Position numbers and translations under genes: made by a program
Source: CAVXEH01 sp963805305
Lineage (GTDB): Bacteria > Chloroflexota > Limnocylindria > QHBO01
Reading direction: 5' to 3'
Assembly: GCA_963805305.1 (NCBI GenBank)
Contig: CAWDTM010000008.1
Coordinates: 637,095 to 701,094, forward strand
DNA: 64,000 nt
The notes under the pieces: model-generated
What the model saw: the letters and a program-made list of their open reading frames with translations, nothing else
The model's database searches: none
Told to the model about the DNA's origin: nothing
Part shown: positions 8,884 to 16,399 of the stretch, piece by piece
Layout of the letters: every line of letters begins with the position of its first letter
How positions within the stretch are numbered: position 1 is the stretch's first letter

Positions 8884-9978
8884 ATGATCCGCGGCGTGGA
8901 TGGTTGGCCAGCTGGCATCGCCGGTGCAAGCGCGGGGCTGCTGCTCGTTGCCGTGGTGTTGTGGGACATCTTCCAGACGGTGGTTCTCCCGCGTCCCGCC
9001 CACACCCGGATTCGGCTGGCGCGGACGCTCATTCGCCTGAGCTGGCCCCTCTGGCGGCGGAGGGCCGTACGGAAGGTCACGAACGTCGACCAGGAGAAGA
9101 TCCTGGGCTCGTACGCGCCGGCGGTCGTGGTGATCCTGCTGATGACCTGGATCGCCCTCATGATCCTGGGTTTCGGGCTGATCCTCTACGCACTGCGCGG
9201 CGAGCTCACACCCAGCCCCGACTTCGGCGGCGCCCTGTACTTCGCCGGGGAATCGGTCCTCACCATCGGCTTCGGGGACTTCAGCGCGACCGGCGGCCTC
9301 TCGCGGCTGGCGGCGGTGGTTGGCGGGGGCCTGGGCCTGGGCGTCCTCGCCCTGGGCATCACGTACCTGTTCAGCCTGTACGCCTCGTTCCAGCGGCGCG
9401 AGACGCTCGTGGTCCGCCTGGAGCCGCGGGCCGGTGCCCCGCCGTCGGGGGTGGCCCTCCTGGAAGCCTATGGTGCCCAGGACATGCGGGCGGCGCTGCC
9501 GGCCTTCTTCCTTGAATGGGAGGTGTGGGCAGCCGAGGTGCTCGACACGCACGTGGCGTATCCCATCCTCCCCTACTTCCGCTCCTCCCACGACAACGCG
9601 TCGTGGGTCTCCGCGCTTGGGGCGGTGCTCGATGCAGCCGCTCTCGTCCTGACCTGCGTGGAGGACGGCCCGACCGGGGAGGCGACCATGGTCCAGCGCA
9701 TCGGTGGACACGTCGTCGAGGACCTGTCGAACTTCTTCGGTTGGGAGCAGGTTCGGCTGGCCCTCGTCGAGCGGGGCGAGTTCGACGAGGCCCGCACCCG
9801 GTTGGCAGCCGCAGGCTGGTCGTTGCGCGAGGCCGATGCGGCGTGGGCCCGCTTCGTGATGCTCCGTTCAGGCTATGCGGCCCGCCTCAACGAGATGGCC
9901 CTCTTCTGGGTCACGCCTCCGGCGCTGTGGATCGGCGACCGGGGCGCGGTCCGACACCTTCCCGCTGCGCCACCCTGA
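8884..9978 (+). CDS. Two-TM potassium-channel-like membrane protein
   Basis: A 364-aa protein with hydrophobic helices at about residues 12-35, 78-103 and 137-162, the last two bracketing a pore loop with the K+ selectivity filter sequence TIGFGD (residues 127-132). That matches the ion_trans_2 (two-TM pore) family. The ~200-residue cytoplasmic C terminus (from FQRRETLVVRLEPR) shows no RCK/TrkA Rossmann motif that I can see and is mostly helical. It probably passes K+ or another monovalent cation; gating is unknown. Confidence 0.8.
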   Translation: MIRGVDGWPAGIAGASAGLLLVAVVLWDIFQTVVLPRPAHTRIRLARTLIRLSWPLWRRRAVRKVTNVDQEKILGSYAPAVVVILLMTWIALMILGFGLILYALRGELTPSPDFGGALYFAGESVLTIGFGDFSATGGLSRLAAVVGGGLGLGVLALGITYLFSLYASFQRRETLVVRLEPRAGAPPSGVALLEAYGAQDMRAALPAFFLEWEVWAAEVLDTHVAYPILPYFRSSHDNASWVSALGAVLDAAALVLTCVEDGPTGEATMVQRIGGHVVEDLSNFFGWEQVRLALVERGEFDEARTRLAAAGWSLREADAAWARFVMLRSGYAARLNEMALFWVTPPALWIGDRGAVRHLPAAPP

Positions 9979-10162
9979 GCCCGGAGCCTCCCCGTAGGGG
10001 CCGTAGCCGCGGGTCCCCGGCGGTCCCCACGCGCAACCCCGCTGGGCGGCATATCCATCGCATGGCGGACCGGGGGTACGTGGAGGGCGGCGCGTCGTAG
10101 GCCCGGTGACCCGTCGGGCGAAACGGACAGCGACTGGGGCGGGAACCGCCGGCCCCGCGCGA

Positions 10163-10184
10163 GTCAGATATCCCGCGGGGCGGC
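10163..10184 (+). repeat. 22-bp direct repeat, left copy
   Basis: GTCAGATATCCCGCGG plus GGCGGC. It matches 11050-11071 in 21 of 22 positions; the two copies lie on either side of the XRE-family gene at 10259-10909. They could be boundaries of an inserted cassette or regulator binding sites. Confidence 0.6.
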
Positions 10185-10258
10185 ACAAGGCGAAGGGCGC
10201 CCGAGGCGATAAGCGGTCGCGAACCGGGCCGTAACGGTCTCCGCGGACGCTGGTGCCG

Positions 10259-10909
10259 ATGTCCAGGCCATCCGAACGTGTCCTGCTCGGCCGCCGCCGG
10301 GGCGAGAGGCTGCGCCGGGAGCTGGGCACCGAGCTGCGACTCGCACGCCGGTCGGCGGGGTTGAGCATCGCCAGCGTCGCCGCGGCGTCGGGATGCTCGG
10401 CGGCCGAGGTCTGGCGGATCGAGCACGCGGCCGCGTCGTGGGTCTCGATTCAGCGAGCCGCCGTCATCGGCTCCGTGCTTGGGCTCGATCTCACGATGCG
10501 GTGCTTCCCCGCCGGGTCGCCGCTGCGTGACGCCGCTCACCTGGCGCTCATCAGCCGGCTCCGCCCGCACGTCGCCGCGTGGCACGCCAGCCTGGAGGTT
10601 CCGCTTCCGATCCTCGGGGATCGGCGCTCCATCGACGTGGTGCTTTCGTCGGTCGCGGGCAGGATTGGGGTCGAGGCCGAGACGGCGCTGGTGGACATCC
10701 AGGCACTGCTGCGCGAGATGCAGCGCAAGCAACGCGATGCGGGCCTGGATCGCATGGTTCTCCTCGTCCTGCGGTCCAGGCGAAACCGCCTTGCCCTGCG
10801 CAGTGCCACGACCGCAATGGCCGATGCATTCCCGGTGCCGGCGCGCGCGGTCCTTGGTGCCCTGCGATCCGGTCGGCTCCCGTCGGGAAATGGCATCGTG
10901 AGCCTTTGA
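10259..10909 (+). CDS. XRE-family HTH protein with conserved C-terminal domain (paralogue A)
   Basis: A 216-aa protein. Residues ~20-80 form an XRE/Cro-type helix-turn-helix (ELRLARRSAGLSIASVAAAS ... VWRIEH). The C-terminal half is shared with the protein encoded at 40941-41594: both have AGSPLRDA/GGSPLRDA, an EVP segment, DRRxxDxVL, GVE, a long helix, LLVL, and a terminal ALRxGRLPxxNGxxxV/L. The pattern of an Asp followed by a Glu on the next strand recalls the PD-(D/E)xK fold, but the catalytic Lys is not present in either copy, so activity is doubtful. ATG 10259 is preferred to GTG 10253. It probably acts as a DNA-binding regulator; its target is unknown. Confidence 0.75.
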   Translation: MSRPSERVLLGRRRGERLRRELGTELRLARRSAGLSIASVAAASGCSAAEVWRIEHAAASWVSIQRAAVIGSVLGLDLTMRCFPAGSPLRDAAHLALISRLRPHVAAWHASLEVPLPILGDRRSIDVVLSSVAGRIGVEAETALVDIQALLREMQRKQRDAGLDRMVLLVLRSRRNRLALRSATTAMADAFPVPARAVLGALRSGRLPSGNGIVSL

Positions 10910-10923
10910 CAGGAGCCGTACCC

Positions 10924-10940
10924 GTGCCGTGACGCGGCAC
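10924..10940 (+). terminator. Short hairpin after XRE gene A
   Basis: GTGCCG and CGGCAC form a 6-bp stem with a five-base loop, 15 nt after the stop codon. It is a weak terminator candidate because no U-tract follows. Confidence 0.35.
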
Positions 10941-11049
10941 ATCCGGCCCACGAGCGGCCCTTCCAGCCCCGGGACGGCTGCGAACCGCGCCCGTCGTTCC
11001 GCCCGACGGATCAAGCGCTCCGCGAGCCCGGGCCCGGAGTGCCTCGTGC

Positions 11050-11071
11050 GTCAGAAATCCCGCGGGGCGGC
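11050..11071 (+). repeat. 22-bp direct repeat, right copy
   Basis: Second copy of the repeat at 10163-10184, with a single T/A difference. It is followed by a G-rich run of GGCGGGGC-type sequence up to the ASCH gene stop. Confidence 0.6.
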
Positions 11072-11122
11072 GGGGCGGCGGGGCGGGAGGAGCCGGGAGG
11101 GCCGGCGCGGGAGGTGCGTGCG

Positions 11123-11566
11123 TCAGAGGCGCTGCACGAGCCGGAAGCGCTCCGCGATGATGAGGGTGTCGTCGGTGACGTGCCAGTCGGGGTCTCCCAG
11201 CCAGGCACGCGTCTCGTCCGCGTAGTCGTGCCAGAAGCGCTCGTGGGCCTCGCGCCAATCCGCCACGGCGGCGAAGCCCTCACCCTCGTCGTGGGCGAAC
11301 GACTCGTCGACGTCGCCCACCCGGATGGCGCGCGCCTCGAGTATCTCGATGATCGCAACCGGCCGCAGGTCCGAGTCGATCACGACCTGCCGCTCCCCCG
11401 GCTGCGCGATGGCGTCGCCCTCCCGCTCGTAGTCGCTCAACAGGCCGGAGGTGGCCGTCTTCTCGCCGCGCAGGATGGCCGCGATCAGCTCCTCGCGCAG
11501 CGGACCCGGGAAGGCGAATTCCACGACCGCCAGCCCGTCGATCTCCCGGGGCGCTTGGTCGGTCAT
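11123..11566 (-). CDS. ASCH domain protein
   Basis: A 147-aa protein. The segment EFAFPGPLREELIAAILRGE followed by KTATSGLL, then VVIDSDLRPVAIIEI and a late WRxAHxRFW motif, fits the ASCH fold (PUA-like, RNA- or nucleotide-binding; some members are amidohydrolases acting on modified cytidine). The ERFWHDYADE region with Trp and acidic residues is typical. The ATG overlaps the stop of the upstream gene as ATGA, so the two are translationally coupled. The biochemical role is unknown. Confidence 0.85.
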   Translation of the reverse strand: MTDQAPREIDGLAVVEFAFPGPLREELIAAILRGEKTATSGLLSDYEREGDAIAQPGERQVVIDSDLRPVAIIEILEARAIRVGDVDESFAHDEGEGFAAVADWREAHERFWHDYADETRAWLGDPDWHVTDDTLIIAERFRLVQRL

Positions 11567-12669
11567 GGGCCGATTGTCGCCGATGGCGCCTCCGCCACGA
11601 GCTCGCGCGCGCGGTCGATGGTCGCAAGCGCCGCATCGCGTTCCCGTCTCCCCAGCCCGCAGGAGGTCGCGACATCGACCCGCCGTCCCACGAGGGACTC
11701 GATGAGCGCCAGGGTCTCCTGCTGCTCTGCCAGGGGCCGCGATTCGTGGACGAAGCCGGCGATGAACCGGGTCTGCGACGGAAGCCGCAGCCCACGCAAC
11801 GGAGTGTAGAACGCGGCCCCATCGGCGGTCGCGGGCGAGGGTGGGGGCAGGATGGCGGCCGCGAACGGGGCATGGATGAACTCGAGGCTGCGACCCGGCG
11901 GCCAGGCGTGCGCGATGGCGTTGGCGAGCCCCACGAGCGGGGTGACGTCCTTGAGCCGCGCCAGCGCCCGGTGATTCATGTCGCCGACGCAGAGGTGAAT
12001 CCCGAAGCGCGTGCCGTCCGGCGAACGCGCAGCGAGAGCGGCAACTCCCCCACCCAGCCAGTGCGCCACGAGCGGCTGGAGCGGGCCCGGGAATCGCGCG
12101 ACAAAGACCAGCTCCGCCGGGATCTCGAGCTGGAAGACAACGTCCGGGCGCCCCGAAGCCTCTCGTCCCGCCAGCGACTGGATCTGCCGTATCTCAGCCA
12201 GCGTTGCATCGGCGAACGGGCGGCGATGACGGAACGGCCCGGTGGGGCCGAAGACGAAGAGGGCCATGTCGAAGTCCCCGGGGATCCCCACCTGGAAGGC
12301 GAGGTCGCCGGCGCCGGGGACGCCCGCCTCGACCGCGGCCGCACGCCGCCGTACGAACGCGGGATAGGCGGCCTCGAACGGTGCCACGTGCCGGAGGTCC
12401 AGCGAGCCGGCACTCAGCCGGTGGCCTTTGCGCAGGCGGAAGACCGGGGTGCGGTCATAGGCGGACCAGTCGCCCTCCCTGGCGACCTCGAGGTCCGGGT
12501 GCGCCCGCAGCGCCTCGATGATGTGGATGATCCAGTTGCGGCGATCACCGGTCTCGCCGTCGGGGACGCTGTGCAGGTGCCCGCCCAGGCGGTCGAAGGC
12601 GATATCGATGGCCTCGTCGGCATCGGTGAAGGGGGTGCTGCCCACGAGGTGGGCGGCGCGGGTGGCCAT
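11563..12669 (-). CDS. UroD/MetE-like TIM-barrel protein
   Basis: A 368-aa protein starting MATRAAHLVGSTPF, with GDRRNWIIH, a FQVGIPGDFDMA segment and a C-terminal ATSCGLGRR motif. This layout (GS-x-P at the N terminus, a late Cys followed by GLGRR) is seen in the UroD/cobalamin-independent methionine synthase superfamily, where the Cys helps bind zinc. The histidine and glutamate ligands are not all clear, so methionine synthase activity should not be assumed. A GGAGG ribosome-binding site seven bases before ATG 12669 fixes the start; the open frame extends 34 codons upstream without one. It is cotranscribed with the ASCH gene. Confidence 0.65.
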   Translation of the reverse strand: MATRAAHLVGSTPFTDADEAIDIAFDRLGGHLHSVPDGETGDRRNWIIHIIEALRAHPDLEVAREGDWSAYDRTPVFRLRKGHRLSAGSLDLRHVAPFEAAYPAFVRRRAAAVEAGVPGAGDLAFQVGIPGDFDMALFVFGPTGPFRHRRPFADATLAEIRQIQSLAGREASGRPDVVFQLEIPAELVFVARFPGPLQPLVAHWLGGGVAALAARSPDGTRFGIHLCVGDMNHRALARLKDVTPLVGLANAIAHAWPPGRSLEFIHAPFAAAILPPPSPATADGAAFYTPLRGLRLPSQTRFIAGFVHESRPLAEQQETLALIESLVGRRVDVATSCGLGRRERDAALATIDRARELVAEAPSATIGP

Positions 12670-12967
12670 GGTGGTCCTCCATCGGGTCTGTCGCAGGAGA
12701 AGCAGGACAGTCGGCGGCGCTCCGCCGCGGGATGGAGGTGGACCGATGTCGGCCGGTCTACGAACCCTCACCCGAGCAGCGGGGCCGCCCGGGCATCGCC
12801 ATCGTGGACCAGTGGGGGTTCCAGCGGGTCATGGTGCGCCGCAGCGTAGCACCCGTGGCAAGGGCGCCGCCCGCGCGTGTCGATTCGGCGGTGCGCCGTT
12901 CGTCGAGTGCACGAAGAGGCCGGGACAGAGCTCCGGCAATCGACCAGCCCACAGGAGGCACACGGCA

Positions 12968-13306
12968 ATGGCGAACGAGGTCATCCACGTCGAGGTCACC
13001 GGGAGCGACGGAGAACGGCTCCAGCGTTTCTTCCGCGAAGTCTTCGGTTGGGAGATCGACACGAACAACCCGGGCGGCTACGGCATGTACCGCGGCGCGA
13101 ACGGGATCACCGGAGGGTTCGGCGCCGCGCCGGAGGGACGGCCCGGCGGCGTCACCTTCTACGTGACGTCGGACGACGCGCAGGCAACGCTGGACCGCGT
13201 CGAGGCTGCGGGCGGCCGCGTCCTCATGCCGCCCACCGAGGTGGCGCCCGACACCATCGTCGCGCTCTTCGCCGACCCGGAGGGCCACGTCATCGGCCTG
13301 ATGTAG
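12968..13306 (+). CDS. Glyoxalase/VOC family protein
   Basis: A 112-aa single VOC (vicinal oxygen chelate) domain. It opens VIHVEVTGSDGERLQRFFRE, with FGWEIDTNN, GGVTFYVTSDD and a final FADPEGHVIGLM, the standard betaalphabetabetabeta layout of the glyoxalase/bleomycin-resistance family. The start ATG 12968 has an AGGAGG Shine-Dalgarno nine bases upstream. Substrate unknown; members close to this pattern are often annotated only as VOC proteins. It stands alone between divergent and convergent neighbours. Confidence 0.9.
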   Translation: MANEVIHVEVTGSDGERLQRFFREVFGWEIDTNNPGGYGMYRGANGITGGFGAAPEGRPGGVTFYVTSDDAQATLDRVEAAGGRVLMPPTEVAPDTIVALFADPEGHVIGLM

Positions 13307-13395
13307 TCGCCCCATGGGTACCAGTCCCATTTCGTCTCTTGCGCCGTCGGGCGGCGTTCCGCAGACTCACGGGGAGACGCTCCGGAGGATTGGTC

Positions 13396-13572
13396 TTGCC
13401 TGCTGACCCATTCGCGACCCAGCCCGTGGCCACCGGCCTGCTGCTGGCAGCCCTTGCCCTGGCCACCTACCTGTACGGTGCCCTGCTCCGACGGCGCCAT
13501 GCCCATGAGCGAGCCCTGGAAACGAGCCTGCACGCCATCGTGGACAACTACGGGCGCTCCGGCCTTCCCTAG
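13396..13572 (+). CDS. Small single-pass membrane protein, TTG start
   Basis: A 58-aa product with one hydrophobic helix (VATGLLLAALALATYLYGALL) followed by a basic stretch RRRHAHE and a short acidic/polar tail ending DNYGRSGLP. A GGAGGA Shine-Dalgarno lies six bases before the TTG at 13396, which is why I favour that start. No family recognised. Confidence 0.5.
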   Translation: MPADPFATQPVATGLLLAALALATYLYGALLRRRHAHERALETSLHAIVDNYGRSGLP

Positions 13573-13665
13573 GACCCGGATCGTCGTGTCCCGGTAACCG
13601 GGGCGTCATCGCGTCGTCACACCCCCGCGGCATCCTCGGCGGATGACGAGCACGAGGAACCCGCG

Positions 13666-13908
13666 ATGACTGCGAATCCGCGCCGCGCCCTGCGCCTGCT
13701 GGGCGCGGTGACCCTTCCGGTCGCCATCGCGCTGGCCGCCTGCCAGCCCGCCGGCGCCACCGCCTCCCCCTCCGAAGCGATGATGGACCACTCGGCATCA
13801 CCCTCGGAGGCGATGATGGAAGAGACCGCCTCCCCCTCCGAAGCGATGATGGACCACTCGGCATCACCCTCGGAGGCGATGATGGAAGAGACGGCATCGC
13901 CATCGTGA
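13666..13908 (+). CDS. Met/His-rich repeat lipoprotein
   Basis: An 80-aa protein with a lipoprotein signal (LLGAVTLPVAIALAAC, Cys as the lipidation site). The mature part is made only of the repeated motif ASPSEAMMDHS/ASPSEAMMEET, two copies of each alternating. The 66-bp DNA repeat behind it is almost perfect. Methionine pairs beside His and acidic residues resemble copper-binding Met motifs, so a metal-buffering role at the cell surface is possible, but that is inference. It sits 35 nt before the CcdA-thioredoxin gene and may be in the same transcript. Confidence 0.7.
   Translation: MTANPRRALRLLGAVTLPVAIALAACQPAGATASPSEAMMDHSASPSEAMMEETASPSEAMMDHSASPSEAMMEETASPS
13762..13893 (+). repeat. 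66-bp tandem repeat (2 copies) inside the lipoprotein gene
   Basis: Two adjacent 66-bp units, 13762-13827 and 13828-13893, differ only at the last base. Each is itself two related 33-bp halves. A short further fragment (GCATCGCCATCG) precedes the stop. Such arrays tend to vary in copy number. Confidence 0.9.
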
Positions 13909-13943
13909 ACCGCCGAGCAGCCGCCACGGAGTAGCCGCCGCGC

Positions 13944-15254
13944 ATGGGCCTGGTCCTTGTTTTCGCGTTCGTGGCCGGGGTGCTGACCATCCTGTCGCCC
14001 TGCACACTCCCGGTCGTCCCGCTGCTGCTCGGGAGCGCGAGCGCCGGCGGCCGGCGTCGCGTCGCCGGCCTGCTCCTCGGGTTCTCGGCGATGTTCGTGG
14101 CCGTCACCGTCGTGCTGGCATCGACCCTTGCGGCTGCCGGTCTCACCACCGACCGGCTCCGCCTGGCGAGTGCGCTTCTCCTTGGCGCCTTCGGCGCGGT
14201 CCTCCTGGTGCCCGCCCTGGGTCGGTGGGTCGAGATGCGCACCGGATCCCTGGCCCGACTGGGAACGACGCTCGCGGGCGCCGCGCCTCCCGGCGCAACG
14301 AGCCGCTCCGGATTCGCGGGCGGGGTCGTGATGGGCGCCGCCATCGGCCTGGTGTGGGCGCCCTGCGTTGGCCCCATCATGGCCGGCGTCATCGCCGTGG
14401 CCATCACCTCCGGGCCGTCGCTCCAGGCCCTGGCCATTGCCCTCGCCTACGTCGCGGGCGCAGCGATCCCGCTGGCGCTGGTCGCCGGCGCGGGGCGCGC
14501 GGCGGTCCAGGCGCTCGGCGGGCCGGAGCGGCGGGGGCGGCTTCAGCGAATCTTCGGGGCGGCCATGGTCGTCGTCGCGCTCGTCGTGGCCAGCGGCCTC
14601 GACGTTCCGCTGCAGGCGTCGGTGAGCAACCTCCTGCCTGATGGATGGGGCTCGGCACTCCTGGCGGTCGAGCAGCAACCGGCGGTGCAGGACGAGCTGG
14701 GCCAGCTGGGATCCGACGCCGGCGTCGCGATTGGCCCCACCACGGACGCCGACGGCAACCCGCTGCCAACGCCCGTGGCCTCCTCGCTGCCCGGGTCGGT
14801 CGGCCTGCAGGACCTGGGTCCGGCGCCTGAACTGACCGGAATCACCGACTGGATCAACTCCGACCCGCTGACCCTCGCCTCCCTGCGTGGCAAGGTCGTC
14901 CTCGTCCAGTTCTGGACCTTCGCCTGCATCAACTGCATCCACGTCCAGCCGTACGTGAAGGCCTGGTATGACCGATATGCCGCGGACGGCTTCGTGGTCA
15001 TTGGCGTGCACACGCCCGAGCTCAGTTTCGAGCGCGAGATCGCCAACGTCCGCAGGGCGGTCGCCGATGACGGCGTTCGTTTCCCCGTCGCCTTCGATCC
15101 CGCGTACGCCACCTGGAATGCCTACCACAACAGCTACTGGCCGGCGTTCTACTTCCTGGACAAGCAGGGTCACATCCGGCATACCCACTGGGGCGAGGGT
15201 GATTACGCCGGCTCCGAGCAGGTGATCCGCCAGCTGCTGGCCGCTCCTGCCTGA
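13944..15254 (+). CDS. CcdA/DsbD-type membrane thiol carrier fused to thioredoxin-like domain
   Basis: A 436-aa fusion. Residues 1-235 form a CcdA-like six-helix unit with the conserved LSPCTLP (Cys20) and WAPCVGP motifs that carry electrons across the membrane. A linker leads to a periplasmic-type AhpC/TSA-TlpA thioredoxin domain (~300-430) with the redox motif FACINC (Cys328, Cys331). The plan matches mycobacterial DipZ and related proteins: reducing power moves from cytoplasmic thioredoxin through the membrane part to the outside domain. Uses include cytochrome c maturation or repair of exported proteins. The neighbouring Met-rich lipoprotein hints at copper or oxidative stress (inference). 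Confidence 0.92.
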   Translation: MGLVLVFAFVAGVLTILSPCTLPVVPLLLGSASAGGRRRVAGLLLGFSAMFVAVTVVLASTLAAAGLTTDRLRLASALLLGAFGAVLLVPALGRWVEMRTGSLARLGTTLAGAAPPGATSRSGFAGGVVMGAAIGLVWAPCVGPIMAGVIAVAITSGPSLQALAIALAYVAGAAIPLALVAGAGRAAVQALGGPERRGRLQRIFGAAMVVVALVVASGLDVPLQASVSNLLPDGWGSALLAVEQQPAVQDELGQLGSDAGVAIGPTTDADGNPLPTPVASSLPGSVGLQDLGPAPELTGITDWINSDPLTLASLRGKVVLVQFWTFACINCIHVQPYVKAWYDRYAADGFVVIGVHTPELSFEREIANVRRAVADDGVRFPVAFDPAYATWNAYHNSYWPAFYFLDKQGHIRHTHWGEGDYAGSEQVIRQLLAAPA

Positions 15255-15328
15255 CCCGCCTCGGCCGGGGAGGCTACAGGGCGTACTCCGGTTCGGGGGC
15301 CTCGTGGCTTTGCTTCGCAACGAGGGCG

Positions 15329-15685
15329 GTGGAGATCCGCGCTGGAAGCAGCGACCCACGCGGCACCATCGAAGGCCCTGAGTACGGTCGCGCCTGGCGC
15401 ATGTTCGGCACCGATGCCGACGAGGACAGCGTGCTGGCATGGTACCGGGCCGCCTACGAAGCCGACGGCTGGGAGCCGGATCGCTATGCGTTTTGCACGA
15501 TGACCGATGGCAACGGCACGGAGCCTGGTTGGCGGAAGGGTGATCTGCGGATCGCCGTCGGGTTCATCGACCGTGACTGGGTTGTCCACCTGACACCCAG
15601 CTGGGAACCGAAACTGGCCGGTCACGCGACGATCTACGAGACGATCATCTTCTACGAACCGCCGAGGGCGAGCCCGTCGGTCTAA
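15329..15685 (+). CDS. Conserved-looking small protein, unknown
   Basis: A 118-aa product from a GTG at 15329; no ATG precedes the first plausible residue. Features are ARAWRMFGTDADEDSVLAWY-like helical start, DGWEPDRYAFC, and alternating strands with aromatic residues (VGFIDRDWVVHLTPSWEP). No signal peptide and no recognised family; the layout of short alpha then beta strands resembles small lipoprotein-derived domains seen in actinobacteria. Low certainty on the start codon. Confidence 0.5.
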   Translation: MEIRAGSSDPRGTIEGPEYGRAWRMFGTDADEDSVLAWYRAAYEADGWEPDRYAFCTMTDGNGTEPGWRKGDLRIAVGFIDRDWVVHLTPSWEPKLAGHATIYETIIFYEPPRASPSV

Positions 15686-15758
15686 CGGCGCCTTCGCCTC
15701 GCCCGGAGCCGGCATCGCGTCGGCATATCTTGACGGCGGGGCTACGATCATCTCTCAA

Positions 15759-15774
15759 CCAAACGTTCGTTTGG
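15759..15774. promoter_or_regulatory. TetR-type operator before the beta-oxidation operon
   Basis: CCAAACG-TT-CGTTTGG, 7-bp perfect arms, centred 39 bp before the TetR start. A TTGACG hexamer (15730-15735) lies upstream, so the palindrome falls where it would block RNA polymerase. AAACGTTCGTTT-like sites are typical for fatty-acid TetR repressors such as FadR/PsrA-type proteins, which release DNA on binding acyl-CoA. Confidence 0.8.
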
Positions 15775-15805
15775 CACGCACGAGATGGAGCGCCGCGACC
15801 GGCCC

Positions 15806-16399
15806 ATGACCACCATCACCCGTCCTCGCGAGACCGAGCTGTGGGCCGCCGCCACCCGCCTCTTCCGACAGCGTGGCTACCACGCGACCTCGATGCAGGA
15901 CCTCGCCGAGGCGCTGGGCATGAACCGCGGCAGCCTCTATCACTACATCGCCTCGAAGGACGACCTGCTGTGGTCGATCCTGGACCGGACCTTCGACCTC
16001 CTCGAGGAGCGAGTGGTGGGGCTGCTCGGCGGTGACGCTCCTCCGCTGGACCGCCTGACGGGCGCGATACACGCCCATCTGCGCATCGCGGCCGACCACG
16101 CGGACGAGATGAGCCTGATCCAGATCGAGCTCCGGTCGTTGAGCCCGGAACGCCGCTCGCTGCTCATCGAGCGACGCGACGCGTACGAGGCTGCCTGGCG
16201 CCGGACCATTGGCGAGGCAGTTGCCGGCGGTTCCGTTCGCGATGTGGACGTGCGCCTGGCCGGCATCGGCATCCTTTCGGTCTGCAACTGGTTCACGCAG
16301 TGGTACCGGCCGGGGGGCGCGCTCGCGGTGGACGAGATCGCCGATGCCTTCGTGAGCCTGTTCGTCCAGGGCCTCGCGCCACGGGTGGATGCCGGATGA
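15806..16399 (+). CDS. TetR-family repressor of fatty-acid degradation
   Basis: A 197-aa protein with the TetR helix-turn-helix at residues ~8-55 (LWAAATRLFRQRGYHATSMQ, then EALGMNRGSLYHYIASKDDLL) and a helical ligand domain of the KstR2/FadR-like type, including IQIELRSLSPERR. ATG 15806 is chosen; an ATG seven codons upstream is possible. It is the first gene of a five-gene operon whose next gene starts inside its stop codon (ATGA), and a palindrome lies immediately upstream. The simplest reading is autorepression relieved by long-chain acyl-CoA (inference from family and location). Confidence 0.88.
   Translation: MTTITRPRETELWAAATRLFRQRGYHATSMQDLAEALGMNRGSLYHYIASKDDLLWSILDRTFDLLEERVVGLLGGDAPPLDRLTGAIHAHLRIAADHADEMSLIQIELRSLSPERRSLLIERRDAYEAAWRRTIGEAVAGGSVRDVDVRLAGIGILSVCNWFTQWYRPGGALAVDEIADAFVSLFVQGLAPRVDAG

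Noticed and set aside
13762..13893. Possible CRISPR-like or non-coding tandem array
   Set aside because: The two 66-bp units are contiguous with no spacers and encode in-frame repeats of a lipoprotein.
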